Of a DNA stretch of 64,000 nt, positions 6,558 through 14,341 are shown piece by piece. This DNA is from Clostridium sp. AM30-24 (GTDB taxonomy: Bacteria > Bacillota > Clostridia > Lachnospirales > Lachnospiraceae), in assembly GCF_003480435.1 (NCBI RefSeq), contig NZ_QUJB01000006.1, forward strand, positions 103,133 through 167,132, written 5' to 3'. Position numbers and translations under genes: made by a program. Each line of letters opens with the position of its first letter. Position 1 is the first letter of the stretch. The notes under the pieces were generated by a model. The model was not told where the DNA came from. It saw only the letters and a list, made by a program, of their open reading frames with translations, and searched no databases.

Positions 6558-7046
6558 TCATCCACCAAGGTTTGGCATTACACAATCCCATACATAATCA
6601 TCATACTCAATTTTCTTATCTTCCTTAAGCTCGCCTTTTTCAATGAGGATATATCTGCTAAACTCCATACCCTGTTCAAATGCTTCAATTTTAATATCAA
6701 CATTGTACTGCTTTGATAAGTCAATATATGGATCGCTTAATATATCCCAAGCCCCCTTCATTTCAATAGCGATACAGGTATTTCCGTTTTTATCCTCGTT
6801 TACTCCGATATCATTTGGCTCAACAAAATTTCTATGTGTACCTTTGATGTATGCTAACTTGCCAACATAAACGCATCCATCTTCCCGATTTATTTTGATG
6901 GCTTCTTTGTCAATTTCTTCTCGTATATCAAACTTAGGTTCATTGATAATATTCCTTTTCCAAACTTGAAGATTTTCAGCTAACAAGTCAAGCACCTTCT
7001 CTTGCTTGCCTCTAATTTTCAACATCCCTTCACACCAATTTGGCAT
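6558..7046 (-). CDS. DUF1281 / Api92-like ferredoxin-fold protein (162 aa)
   Basis: Begins MPNWCEGMLKIRGKQEKVL, the hallmark N-terminus of the DUF1281/YubB-like family with a ferredoxin-like fold, common in phages and plasmids. The rest fits the family (GTHRNFVEP, an AWDIL segment, YILIEKGE). Role unknown; it is not an iron-sulfur protein despite the fold name. The length is usual for the short phage forms. Confidence 0.75.
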   Translation of the reverse strand: MPNWCEGMLKIRGKQEKVLDLLAENLQVWKRNIINEPKFDIREEIDKEAIKINREDGCVYVGKLAYIKGTHRNFVEPNDIGVNEDKNGNTCIAIEMKGAWDILSDPYIDLSKQYNVDIKIEAFEQGMEFSRYILIEKGELKEDKKIEYDDYVWDCVMPNLGG

Positions 7047-7079
7047 TGTATTTTATCCTCCAAATCTTATGTTTTCTGG

Positions 7080-7985
7080 TCATTTATAATCTTCAAATCT
7101 TTTTACCGCCGCAAAGGCAAATCTGGAATTTACCCAGCGCTGCAATCGCTTCAGATCAGATCCCGCAGACAGCTTGTACTTGTCATAGATCATCACATAC
7201 GGGCTGTATCCCAGATCTCTCAACGTATATATGCGCTCCAGATCCTGCTCCAGCGTGGTGTTGAAACCACACAGGACATATACGCTCATCTTCCGGTAGT
7301 CCCATCCTGTCTGCCGCTTGAACATCTCAAACTTTGGAACGATCTTATCTTTATCCTCGTACCGGTCCCATGCGAAATGGATTTGTTTAATCTTCATCTC
7401 CTTGAGGTATTGGGCTTTCTCTGATGTCATGATTCTGATATCGCATCCCTGTGAGAAATCCACCCATGCTCTGCTATCAATAAGCTGCCGACTCAGATCC
7501 CTCCAATCTCGACAAGAAAACATGTTTGGATCCAAGAGCACTATGTTCTTTTGCCCAGCCCAGAACTCAGATAGATCAGCTACCTTTCTGCTACACCGCC
7601 CTTCTTTTTTCCCGACAATGCAAAAGTCGCACCCCCGTGGACATCCTCGCGTTAAAAATCCATACGCCGTATCCTTGCACAGATCCGGGTATAAGCCATA
7701 GTCCGGGTAGATATGCTCAATTTCTTCCGGCAACGAATCCCCGCCAGACGGGTATGTATATCCGGTACCGCCTCGTATGATCTCCGTAGCGCTCACAGGA
7801 TGTGGATAATCTGGCGTGAACGTGAATACCTTGCTCATATATACTTTGTCTGGCGGATTGATCCATGCAGTCATCGGATCATACCACTCTACCAAATCAC
7901 CTTTTCTCTTATGCCATGCTGACAGTTTCATGAGTGGTAAATTTGGGAAATTATGCCCGTCAACATCAATCAACGCTACTCTCAT
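7080..7985 (-). CDS. Phage radical SAM protein (301 aa)
   Basis: Residues 115-122 (CPRGCDFC) form the Cys-x3-Cys-x2-Cys motif that binds the [4Fe-4S] cluster used to cleave S-adenosylmethionine. The preceding ~100 residues (MRVALIDVDGHNFPNLPLMK) resemble the N-terminal B12-binding-like domain of B12-type radical SAM enzymes, but the cobalamin His motif is not evident. The start at 7985 has AAGGAG five bases upstream; a GTG one codon earlier is too close. It is followed on its 5' side by two PAPS-reductase-like genes, a grouping suggesting nucleotide or base modification (inference). Confidence 0.8.
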   Translation of the reverse strand: MRVALIDVDGHNFPNLPLMKLSAWHKRKGDLVEWYDPMTAWINPPDKVYMSKVFTFTPDYPHPVSATEIIRGGTGYTYPSGGDSLPEEIEHIYPDYGLYPDLCKDTAYGFLTRGCPRGCDFCIVGKKEGRCSRKVADLSEFWAGQKNIVLLDPNMFSCRDWRDLSRQLIDSRAWVDFSQGCDIRIMTSEKAQYLKEMKIKQIHFAWDRYEDKDKIVPKFEMFKRQTGWDYRKMSVYVLCGFNTTLEQDLERIYTLRDLGYSPYVMIYDKYKLSAGSDLKRLQRWVNSRFAFAAVKRFEDYK

Positions 7986-8070
7986 CACTTCTCCTTGTCT
8001 TAATTAAAGAACAAGCTCCTCCCGACATTAATGTCGGAATCATCTTGGCGGGTGGTCCGCCGCTATTTTT

Positions 8071-8274
8071 CTATTCTGTATCGTCAAACATTGATATCTG
8101 CCCTTCGATATTGTCATCTTCCATCCACCATCTGAATACTTCCTCTGCGCTTTTCCAACCAGAGTCAACTCGCGAACCTCTCACAGATCTTACACGTAGC
8201 ATCTTTTCAAAAGCTCGCTTATATGCCCGCTCGTATGTCGGGAAATCCGCAAACTCTTTCTTTCTTTCCTGCAA
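8071..8274 (-). pseudogene. C-terminal fragment of PAPS-reductase-like protein (frameshifted)
   Basis: This frame (KKEFADFPTYERAYKRAF ... QISMFDDTE) is the expected C-terminus of the protein starting at 8956, displaced by an extra GAAA unit at 8257-8268 (TTTC x3 on the plus strand). Removing four bases restores AGKKEFADFPTYERAY without a break. There is no ribosome binding site of its own. The 'GQISMFD' tail is typical of phage PAPS-reductase-family proteins. Confidence 0.75.
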
Positions 8275-8956
8275 GAGGGCATCCGATACAGCCTACACGG
8301 GTATATCCTATCTGATAGAGTGGGTTATGGTGCTTGCACTCATGCCAATAAAAATCCCATATGTCAGAATCTTTCCAGTCTATGATCGGGTTGCATACGG
8401 TTTTTGCTTTCATCTCACATTTTTCAATTAGCCGTCTGCTCGTATCGTTATCGTTCGCAAGCATGACTTCCGTACTTGCGGCAATCCTTCCTGCTTTCGT
8501 TGACGCAAGATACTCAAATGCTTCTCTACCACGTCTTTGTGCACTTTCCGCCCACCGGACTCCCGTTGCAATCATTCTGTTTGCTCCGTATCCCTCTTTA
8601 AGGCTTTTGCAGCAGTATCTGACGGTCCTGGTTGGCGGCATGAGCTTCTGTGGGATAATATTCCACATCGTCAGAAAATGCCCGTCCGGTTGTCTATGGT
8701 AGTCGATATCGCACGCAATACCGGCAAGCTCCAGATCTCTGAATGTATCTCGTATGTGATATACAGTCGGCGGTGCATCTACCGTGGTGTGCGAGTTGTG
8801 AACCTCGAATGGAACGCCGGAACGCTTGAAAAGTTCCAGCATCACATCGCTATCTTTTCCGCCGGAATAAGTACAGATCAACGGTTTTCCATAGTGGTGT
8901 AAGCTCATTTCCGATGCCATCTTGATTCTCTCAATGCTCTTCTGTTCGAGATCCAT
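8219..8956 (-). CDS. PAPS-reductase-family (PP-loop) protein, truncated by frameshift (245 aa)
   Basis: Residues 30-36 (YSGGKDS) are the PP-loop that binds ATP or adenylylated sulfate in the PAPS reductase/adenine nucleotide alpha hydrolase superfamily. RYCCKSLKEG and CIGCPLAGKK hold cysteine pairs typical of the phage members. After AGKK the frame runs into 12 unrelated residues and a stop; the true C-terminus lies in another frame (8071-8274). An intact protein would be near 300 residues. GGAGG lies 9 bases before the ATG. Such proteins are often annotated as sulfate reductases but in phages probably act on nucleotides or nucleic acids. Read-through by slippage cannot be excluded. Confidence 0.8.
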   Translation of the reverse strand: MDLEQKSIERIKMASEMSLHHYGKPLICTYSGGKDSDVMLELFKRSGVPFEVHNSHTTVDAPPTVYHIRDTFRDLELAGIACDIDYHRQPDGHFLTMWNIIPQKLMPPTRTVRYCCKSLKEGYGANRMIATGVRWAESAQRRGREAFEYLASTKAGRIAASTEVMLANDNDTSRRLIEKCEMKAKTVCNPIIDWKDSDIWDFYWHECKHHNPLYQIGYTRVGCIGCPLAGKKERVCGFPDIRAGI

Positions 8957-9062
8957 TGCTCATCACCTCCGGCTTCCAGTCCTCGCATCTCAGCTCTTCT
9001 CCTGCCTTGTTCCAGTCACATGCGTACTCATATAAGCAATTATCACAGCGTTCTTTTTCCAT
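8931..9062 (-). CDS. Tiny cysteine-rich protein (43 aa)
   Basis: Begins MEKERCDNCLYEYACDWNKA and has CDNC plus two further cysteines. GGAGAAG precedes the ATG. It overlaps the 3' end of the MazG-like gene by 20 bases and the start of the PP-loop gene by 26 bases. Such packing is typical of coupled phage genes. Function unknown; a metal-binding knuckle is likely. Confidence 0.5.
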   Translation of the reverse strand: MEKERCDNCLYEYACDWNKAGEELRCEDWKPEVMSNGSRTEEH

Positions 9063-9561
9063 GCTCTCTTCTCCATTTCAATATTGATTCATCCGTCCAG
9101 TCAATGTGCTGCCCACAAGCCATACAATAACCAGCTTTGTGGTCTATATAGCTATAATGCGCATGACATGTTGGGCACTCCCACATTTTTATGGGTCGTA
9201 TCAGATCAGCAGGGTTATAATTGATAATAGGTCTTGTTGCTTTACTTTTCCTAATTGCAACAGATATTTCAGTGATTCTTGTATCGTCCTTTTTCTCCCA
9301 TCTTTCCCAGAATCTTCTTCTCTTCTTATCCTGTTGATCCACATCGATGATTAAGTCAAGCTCTCCCGTGATCTGCGCTACATCGGTAAATTCTTCGATC
9401 ACTTTAGCTCTCGCCGCTTCTTCTGTCAGCGGTGTAGGATTTTCTCCGCGCAATACCCGCGCCAGCTTCAATGCTGCTTTCCCAAGTTCGTTGCATTCCT
9501 CTGCTAACTGCTCATACATTGCAGGCTCTCCGATTGCGTCTACCATGCTAATCTCTGTCAT
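9043..9561 (-). CDS. MazG-like protein with zinc ribbon (172 aa)
   Basis: Residues about 1-75 (YEQLAEECNELGKAALKLAR ... EEFTDVAQ) carry the EExxE...ExxD pattern of MazG-like all-alpha NTP pyrophosphatases, which hydrolyse nucleoside triphosphates. Residues about 125-160 add a zinc ribbon (CPTCHAHYSYIDHKAGYCMACGQ-like, two Cys pairs). A shorter paralogue lies at 10718-10993. AAGGAGGT lies 8 bases before the ATG. In phages such enzymes may tune nucleotide pools or counter alarmones (inference). Confidence 0.75.
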   Translation of the reverse strand: MTEISMVDAIGEPAMYEQLAEECNELGKAALKLARVLRGENPTPLTEEAARAKVIEEFTDVAQITGELDLIIDVDQQDKKRRRFWERWEKKDDTRITEISVAIRKSKATRPIINYNPADLIRPIKMWECPTCHAHYSYIDHKAGYCMACGQHIDWTDESILKWRREHGKRTL

Positions 9562-9736
9562 ACTGCTTTACCTCCTTCTCCGATTTCTCTATTTCACGGT
9601 CAATAGCATGATCCACAATCTTCGCTATTAGGACAATTTCCGCCTTCGTTAAAATCCCATATCCCGTAGCTGTGTGTATGATTTTTCTCAAATCCCGGTT
9701 GTCTGCTGGCGTGGACATTTCATTTTCATCTGCCAT
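9548..9736 (-). CDS. Small helical hypothetical protein (62 aa)
   Basis: Begins MADENEMSTPADNRDLRKII and is helical and charged, ending VKQYDRD. It overlaps the preceding gene by 11 bases and the next start by 14, so it is part of a coupled chain. No motif recognised. Confidence 0.55.
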   Translation of the reverse strand: MADENEMSTPADNRDLRKIIHTATGYGILTKAEIVLIAKIVDHAIDREIEKSEKEVKQYDRD

Positions 9737-10463
9737 CTACGGCTCTCCCTTCTTTGTCGCATCTCTCAAACTCGATAACCCATACCCACGGATTTGCATC
9801 CCATCCGTAGCTGTCAAGATCGGATTTCTTAATTGTGCTATTCCATAATTCCCTACCAAACAACTCTCCCATAGTCATGTCACAATATTTAATACTGCTC
9901 GTACATGGACCATCTAAATCGCAAGTATGTCCATCTGCTGATACTCTGGTTAAGCATGGCGGTTTAAATTTAAATCCTTCATCCCACACTCCATCCTCGT
10001 CAATATCCTGTAACCGCTCCACCCTTACATCTGTGACCTTAAGCCAGATACGCGCCGCTTCTTTCGGCATGCGGATAGACGGGTGCCACTTCGCGTCTCC
10101 ACTTATTTCATCTGTTGCCCGATACATGTAGCAACCACAAGTTTTATCCAAAACGCTTTTCTTTGGTTCTTTGGGGCAATTTCCTCTTTCGTCTCCCTCA
10201 CAATTCCAACATTCAAAACGTTCCCATGTTTCCCGGACATACAGGATATCTCCCACCTGATATGGCGGATATTGTTCGTAAAATTCTTTCTCGCTTAACT
10301 TTTTGATTCCCGATCCGCCTACTGTATTCGCCCAATCATCATATGCGAAATACTCTTCACGAACACGTTTGTTCGGCAGCCGCCGTGTGCATGTTTTCTG
10401 TCCGGCAAGGATTGCTCGGACCATCTCAGCATTAAACAGGATCGACTTCTTTTTATTCTCCAT
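9726..10463 (-). CDS. ASCH-domain-like phage protein (245 aa)
   Basis: The start is the ATG at 10463 behind GGAGGG; a longer frame to 10511 has no ribosome binding site. Early residues KKSILFNAEMVRAILAGQKT followed by TRR match the ASCH/PUA-like entry seen in many phage proteins ('make FN..mv.ail.GrKt.TRR'). VGDILYVRETW is the second conserved block, and IWLKVTDVRVERLQDI follows. ASCH domains bind RNA or modified nucleotides; the exact role here is unknown. A central cysteine-rich insert (CWNCEG, CGC) may bind metal. Confidence 0.75.
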   Translation of the reverse strand: MENKKKSILFNAEMVRAILAGQKTCTRRLPNKRVREEYFAYDDWANTVGGSGIKKLSEKEFYEQYPPYQVGDILYVRETWERFECWNCEGDERGNCPKEPKKSVLDKTCGCYMYRATDEISGDAKWHPSIRMPKEAARIWLKVTDVRVERLQDIDEDGVWDEGFKFKPPCLTRVSADGHTCDLDGPCTSSIKYCDMTMGELFGRELWNSTIKKSDLDSYGWDANPWVWVIEFERCDKEGRAVDGR

Positions 10464-10728
10464 CGCCTTTTCCCTCCATGTTCGGGCACTTTGAAAAAAG
10501 ATAATTTCCAATGGCAGATATCGGTGAACTTCCTTCTATTCCATCTCGTCCATACTCAATACGCCATCCATCATAATCCTCATAGTCCTCTTCATAATCT
10601 TCCTGATCTTCTCCCATCATTCTTCCGATGCGATATCCGATAACCTCATGTTCTTCAATATGACCATTATTAACTTCATAGATCGGATGTCCAATTGGAA
10701 TGGGTATTCTAAAAGTATTATTTGCCAT
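10453..10728 (-). CDS. Acidic hypothetical protein (91 aa)
   Basis: The start is the ATG at 10728 with GGAGGG upstream; the longer frame starts without a ribosome binding site. It begins MANNTFRIPIPIGHPIYEVN and has a strongly acidic run (EDQEDYEEDYEDYD) in the middle, reminiscent of DNA-mimic proteins. Function unknown. Confidence 0.55.
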   Translation of the reverse strand: MANNTFRIPIPIGHPIYEVNNGHIEEHEVIGYRIGRMMGEDQEDYEEDYEDYDGWRIEYGRDGIEGSSPISAIGNYLFSKCPNMEGKGDGE

Positions 10729-10993
10729 ACAGTCCTTCCCTCCACCTTTCCTCAAAGCGCATCTTTTTAAGTTTGATCTGTTCCCGGTTCGGCACCAGGC
10801 TAAATTCTTCAGCGCACTGAACCACATCCGTATATTCCTCGATTAAATGGTCCATCGCATCTTCTTTAAGAACTGGCGTGGGATTTTCCCCACGCTCAAT
10901 TCTCGCAAGTTTAAGTGCTGCATGTGCCAATTCCGTTGCTTCTTCCGCCAGCTGTTCAAGCATCGCTGACGCTCCAATTTTCTCAATCATCAT
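10718..10993 (-). CDS. MazG-like nucleotide pyrophosphohydrolase (91 aa)
   Basis: LEQLAEEATELAHAALKLAR ... IEEYTDVVQ is closely similar to the N-terminus of the protein at 9043-9561, pointing to a duplication within the element. It lacks the zinc ribbon. TTTGGAGG precedes the start; the first or second of two adjacent ATG codons may be used. NTP pyrophosphatase activity is inferred from the metal-binding glutamates. Confidence 0.7.
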   Translation of the reverse strand: MMIEKIGASAMLEQLAEEATELAHAALKLARIERGENPTPVLKEDAMDHLIEEYTDVVQCAEEFSLVPNREQIKLKKMRFEERWREGLYGK

Positions 10994-11005
10994 ATCTCCT
11001 CCAAA

Positions 11006-11746
11006 TTATTTTTCTAAGCTCAAGTAACACATAATCCCACAATCCGGGAATACCTCTGTATTCATATTGCCGCGGTTTGGGTCCAGATCATCAAGGTAGA
11101 CCGGCTTCCCCTTGCTATCTTTCAAGATTGCATATCCTATTTGCCTTTCCAATCTTGCCCGACTCTCAAAAACCGCTGGAAAATCTCTCCGAATCTTATT
11201 CCAATATCCCATGCCACCTTTCGTGCACCCGAGGCAATTATTGTTAGGGTAACCAAGGTCATACATGAGCGGTCGCCGGAAAGAAAATGTCCGTTCAAAC
11301 AGTCCATGAACCTCTTCCTTCGACAAGCTGCGTTCAATCAATGGGAATTCATGAGCTGCCTGTGGATTCGCTTCTATTGTCCGTTCAGCGCGTTCCTGTT
11401 CCTTCAAATCAAATCCCCAAACATAAGTAAGTTCATAATCCTTATGTTGCAATTCCCACTCTTTCCGCACTCGCTTTTTTAGCCAATTCGTACACGGTGC
11501 AAATCCATTGGGTGCTCGAAATCCACCAAATACCTTCACGCAATCTTCAACACAACTATATTCCTTAGATTTCAACATCTGTATTTCTTTTCCGATTGTC
11601 GCCTCACAATCCCGTATAAATCGTATGCTGTCTGGATGTTGATCGGCAATATCTATGTACAGCCACTCATCCACATCACCTGCTAAATATCCAGCCATAA
11701 AGCTGCTTACTCCCGCACTGATCCAACATACTTTTTTCTTCGTCAT
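11006..11746 (-). CDS. PAPS-reductase-like phage protein with degenerate PP-loop (246 aa)
   Basis: Begins MTKKKVCWISAGVSSFMAGY; SAGVSS (10-15) stands where SGGKDS is expected. FAPCTNWLKKRVRKEWE and NNCLGCTKGGMGYWNKIRR are conserved blocks of a phage PP-loop subfamily, with a probable metal-binding cysteine pair. It ends ...YLSLEK. The changed loop suggests altered or lost ATP chemistry, though this loop form is common in the subfamily. The ribosome binding site is weak. A second, frameshifted member lies at 8219-8956. Confidence 0.7.
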   Translation of the reverse strand: MTKKKVCWISAGVSSFMAGYLAGDVDEWLYIDIADQHPDSIRFIRDCEATIGKEIQMLKSKEYSCVEDCVKVFGGFRAPNGFAPCTNWLKKRVRKEWELQHKDYELTYVWGFDLKEQERAERTIEANPQAAHEFPLIERSLSKEEVHGLFERTFSFRRPLMYDLGYPNNNCLGCTKGGMGYWNKIRRDFPAVFESRARLERQIGYAILKDSKGKPVYLDDLDPNRGNMNTEVFPDCGIMCYLSLEK

Positions 11747-11952
11747 AACACCACGCTACAAATGCTGTATCGTGGATAAGGCTTCACGCTTCCTATGCTA
11801 CTTCAATATGGCTTTCACAAAATAGTTCCCACTCATATCTCCTTCACGCTACTGTCAGCCCTTTTCTTCTCGCCACTAATCACGCTTGGCGGTCAACCCG
11901 GTTTACCGGGCATTCGTTATTCCTTTCTTTTTCCTCTTAATTTCATAGTTAA
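11747..11952. other. Intergenic region with GC-rich hairpin
   Basis: No convincing gene. CCCGG/CCGGG around TTTA (11897-11910) can form a hairpin. Only peptides shorter than 20 codons follow possible ribosome binding sites on the minus strand. The largest gap in the left half of the early operon. Confidence 0.4.
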
Positions 11953-12222
11953 TCACCTAATTTCAAGGCAAACCGTTGACAGGCACAGTTCTCCATTCTC
12001 GTCAATAAATGCAACAGCGAGAAAACTGTTCTCATAGCCCGGTGAATCAAATCCTTCTTCTTTGCTTATCTGGAACGGCACCTGCTTAGCAGTCAAAATC
12101 TTTGTAAGTTCGTCTTTCATTGAAAGATCATCGCCATTTTCGTCTTCACGGTACTCAGAATAGTACATTTCTTCATCCAGATAATACTTTTCAATGCATT
12201 CTTCGATAAGTTTTTTAATCAT
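11953..12222 (-). CDS. Hypothetical acidic phage protein (89 aa)
   Basis: Begins MIKKLIEECIEKYYLDEEMY with GAGGAG before the ATG. Acidic, alpha/beta, ends CLSTVCLEIR. No motif recognised. Confidence 0.6.
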   Translation of the reverse strand: MIKKLIEECIEKYYLDEEMYYSEYREDENGDDLSMKDELTKILTAKQVPFQISKEEGFDSPGYENSFLAVAFIDENGELCLSTVCLEIR

Positions 12223-12237
12223 AGAATTTCTCCTCGT

Positions 12238-12669
12238 TTAGTCCCACAATAATACATTGTCGGTTTCTCTCACTATTTCGAACTCATCCATATTCCAAGG
12301 CTTGTATACCATTCTTCTCACGTCTGATTCGGAAGATAGCCTCATATTGCCATATCTTTTGCGGCTAACGTATTCATCCAGATCTTTTGTGCACTTCGGG
12401 CATAATCCGCCATATTCTCCATAATCCCAAGGTCGTATTCTAATTGGCGCCCCACAGCGATCACATATATTCTTTTGATCGCCATAATCAAGAATATATC
12501 GTTTAAGGTTTCGATCATCGGCACTACCAGTTAAAACGACTTCCCCATATGGCTCTGACAGGTCTGAATTTCTTTCGTGAGAACTCATTGACACTACAAT
12601 GCTGTTTAGATTCAATCCCAACCATATGGGACGTTCAAAATCGCTATTTGCCGTTAGATCATGTATCAT
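12238..12669 (-). CDS. Zinc-ribbon phage protein (143 aa)
   Basis: CDRC ... CPKC in the middle (about residues 69-93) forms a four-cysteine zinc ribbon. The N-terminus (MIHDLTANSDFERPIWLG) and C-terminus (DEFEIVRETDNVLLWD) are not recognised. The ATG overlaps the stop of the upstream gene in TAATG, with GAGGGG as ribosome binding site. Confidence 0.65.
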   Translation of the reverse strand: MIHDLTANSDFERPIWLGLNLNSIVVSMSSHERNSDLSEPYGEVVLTGSADDRNLKRYILDYGDQKNICDRCGAPIRIRPWDYGEYGGLCPKCTKDLDEYVSRKRYGNMRLSSESDVRRMVYKPWNMDEFEIVRETDNVLLWD

Positions 12670-13466
12670 TATTTGCCCCTCGTAAAAAATGTTTTGATGC
12701 TCTGGAAAAATCCCTTTGCGGGCTTGATATCAGCATCAGCCTTCTTGATGATATTAGAAATACTTCTATCTTCGACCTCGTAATGAGCATCCAGATATTC
12801 TCTTAATTCCTTGATATCCTTCGGAGTGTTGATTGTTCTTACGATATGTCTGCCCATTTTCTCAGTCTGGTTGATCATCTTGTCCAGGGTCAGATCACAG
12901 TACTCGTCCACCCAATCTCCGAGGTAATAGAACCGATCCACGCATACCTTCTGTTTCCTGTCCTGGAATGTTCCAAACAGGATCGGGTCCTTATCCTTCT
13001 TCTCGGCAGCAATTTTGCGTTCTTCCTTGCCGGTATAATCGGTAAACACGATATACATCTGATCAAAAAGATCCTTTGTCTTAGCGATAACATCCACAAT
13101 CTCATCCGGGATTTCACGCTCATATCGTTCCAGCTCAATAATCTTTACCGGACGGTCGCTTATGTTGCTACGTTCTGTCACCGAATCAATATAGAAGTCG
13201 ATATCATCCTTATAGATGAAAGTCGTGATTCCCATTCCTACAAGCGCCTGTTCCTTCTCGATGGATTCCATACAGAAAAGAATTTTTCTCAGTCCCCTAA
13301 TCTGCCCGGTAGTTTTATATTTATTTGCCAGCTCAATGCAGTTTTCGTAAATTTTCCGGAGCTCCGCTGAAGTAACTGTATGTTTTTTGTTTTTGATCTG
13401 ATCAAAATAATACTGCGGAGTCATCACGTCACGTTCACTGCTTTCATTCTGCCTTAATTCGTCCAT
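12669..13466 (-). CDS. Hypothetical phage protein (265 aa)
   Basis: Begins MDELRQNESSERDVMTPQYY with GGAGG before the ATG. Alpha-helical N-terminus, then a mixed region (EREIPDEIVDVIAKTKDLFD, YIVFTDYTGKE), and a basic C-terminus (GFFQSIKTFFTRGK). No cysteine ribbon or catalytic motif seen. Its size and place next to zinc-ribbon genes give no clear role. Confidence 0.65.
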   Translation of the reverse strand: MDELRQNESSERDVMTPQYYFDQIKNKKHTVTSAELRKIYENCIELANKYKTTGQIRGLRKILFCMESIEKEQALVGMGITTFIYKDDIDFYIDSVTERSNISDRPVKIIELERYEREIPDEIVDVIAKTKDLFDQMYIVFTDYTGKEERKIAAEKKDKDPILFGTFQDRKQKVCVDRFYYLGDWVDEYCDLTLDKMINQTEKMGRHIVRTINTPKDIKELREYLDAHYEVEDRSISNIIKKADADIKPAKGFFQSIKTFFTRGK

Positions 13467-13467
13467 C

Positions 13468-13767
13468 TCACTTATCCTCCCGTTTAACGGTTATTTCTTT
13501 GTCGATTTTCAATGGATCTCCATCAAAATTCCAGAGCTGAATTTCCTTGCAAACAGCGCCGCATTTCTGGCACTGAGAAAACTCGCTCCATACCTGATCA
13601 ATCTGGTATCCATCCTTGATAAACTTGGTATTCACCTCGTTTTCAGAAATCCGATGAATAATGATGCTGCCGCATTTGCCGCAAGTCATCATTCTGAAAT
13701 GCCCACGACCGTACCGGACGATGTTATATGCCGCCCGGATTCTGCTTTTCAAATCATTGGTCCTCAT
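13468..13767 (-). CDS. Zinc-ribbon protein (99 aa)
   Basis: Begins MRTNDLKSRIRAAYNIVRYG. CGKC (about 29-32) and CQKC (about 66-69) form a split zinc ribbon. AAAGGAG precedes the ATG; its TGA is followed one base later by the next start. A nucleic-acid-binding role is plausible because of the basic first helix. Confidence 0.65.
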   Translation of the reverse strand: MRTNDLKSRIRAAYNIVRYGRGHFRMMTCGKCGSIIIHRISENEVNTKFIKDGYQIDQVWSEFSQCQKCGAVCKEIQLWNFDGDPLKIDKEITVKREDK

Positions 13768-13788
13768 ATCCTGCTCCTTTCGCTTAAT

Positions 13789-14334
13789 TTACCGACCACT
13801 CCGCAGCATACAGAACAGTAACTCTGTAATAGATCTCTTTCTCGGTCCTATCGTGCACGCAATCGGGGTTGCAAGCTTCCACTCAGCTGCAGCATCTAAT
13901 GGTGTAACATTTTCAAATTCTTCTTCCAATTTCTTATTAGACGGAATCGCAACCATCACACCAAAATAAGTCGACGATTCCGGATAATGTTCTTTCAAAT
14001 ATTTGACAAATGTCCCGTCCCTTAAATCCGCCATAATATCCTTGTAACATTCCATCGTTGTCACAATGTAGTTTTTCTCTCCCAAGAAATTCAGCCCATT
14101 TCCACTGTAAACATCCTCTTTACAACTCTTGATCTCATAACAGTTAAATATTCCTTTCTCGATACCAGACACAGATATCTGGTCTGCCGGATAAAACAGC
14201 ATAAAATCAACTCGCTTGGACTTAGTTGTAAATGGATCGATACTAACTTCACTCGCCCAGTGTTTCCCAGCACCTCTGAACTTATCTGCAATAAGAAGTT
14301 CACTCAAAAACTTCGTTGTCTCAGCTCTTGTCAT
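13789..14334 (-). CDS. PD-(D/E)xK-like nuclease candidate (181 aa)
   Basis: Begins MTRAETTKFLSELLIADKFR. KRVDFMLFYP supplies an Asp and, 25 residues on, NCYEIKSCKEDVYSG gives the E-x-K of a PD-(D/E)xK nuclease core; spacing and strand pattern fit restriction-type or MmcB-like endonucleases. The fold assignment is my inference; no partner methylase is adjacent, though a cytosine methyltransferase lies 1.8 kb upstream in the same operon. GAGGG precedes the ATG. Confidence 0.55.
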   Translation of the reverse strand: MTRAETTKFLSELLIADKFRGAGKHWASEVSIDPFTTKSKRVDFMLFYPADQISVSGIEKGIFNCYEIKSCKEDVYSGNGLNFLGEKNYIVTTMECYKDIMADLRDGTFVKYLKEHYPESSTYFGVMVAIPSNKKLEEEFENVTPLDAAAEWKLATPIACTIGPRKRSITELLFCMLRSGR

Positions 14335-14341
14335 TACTTTC

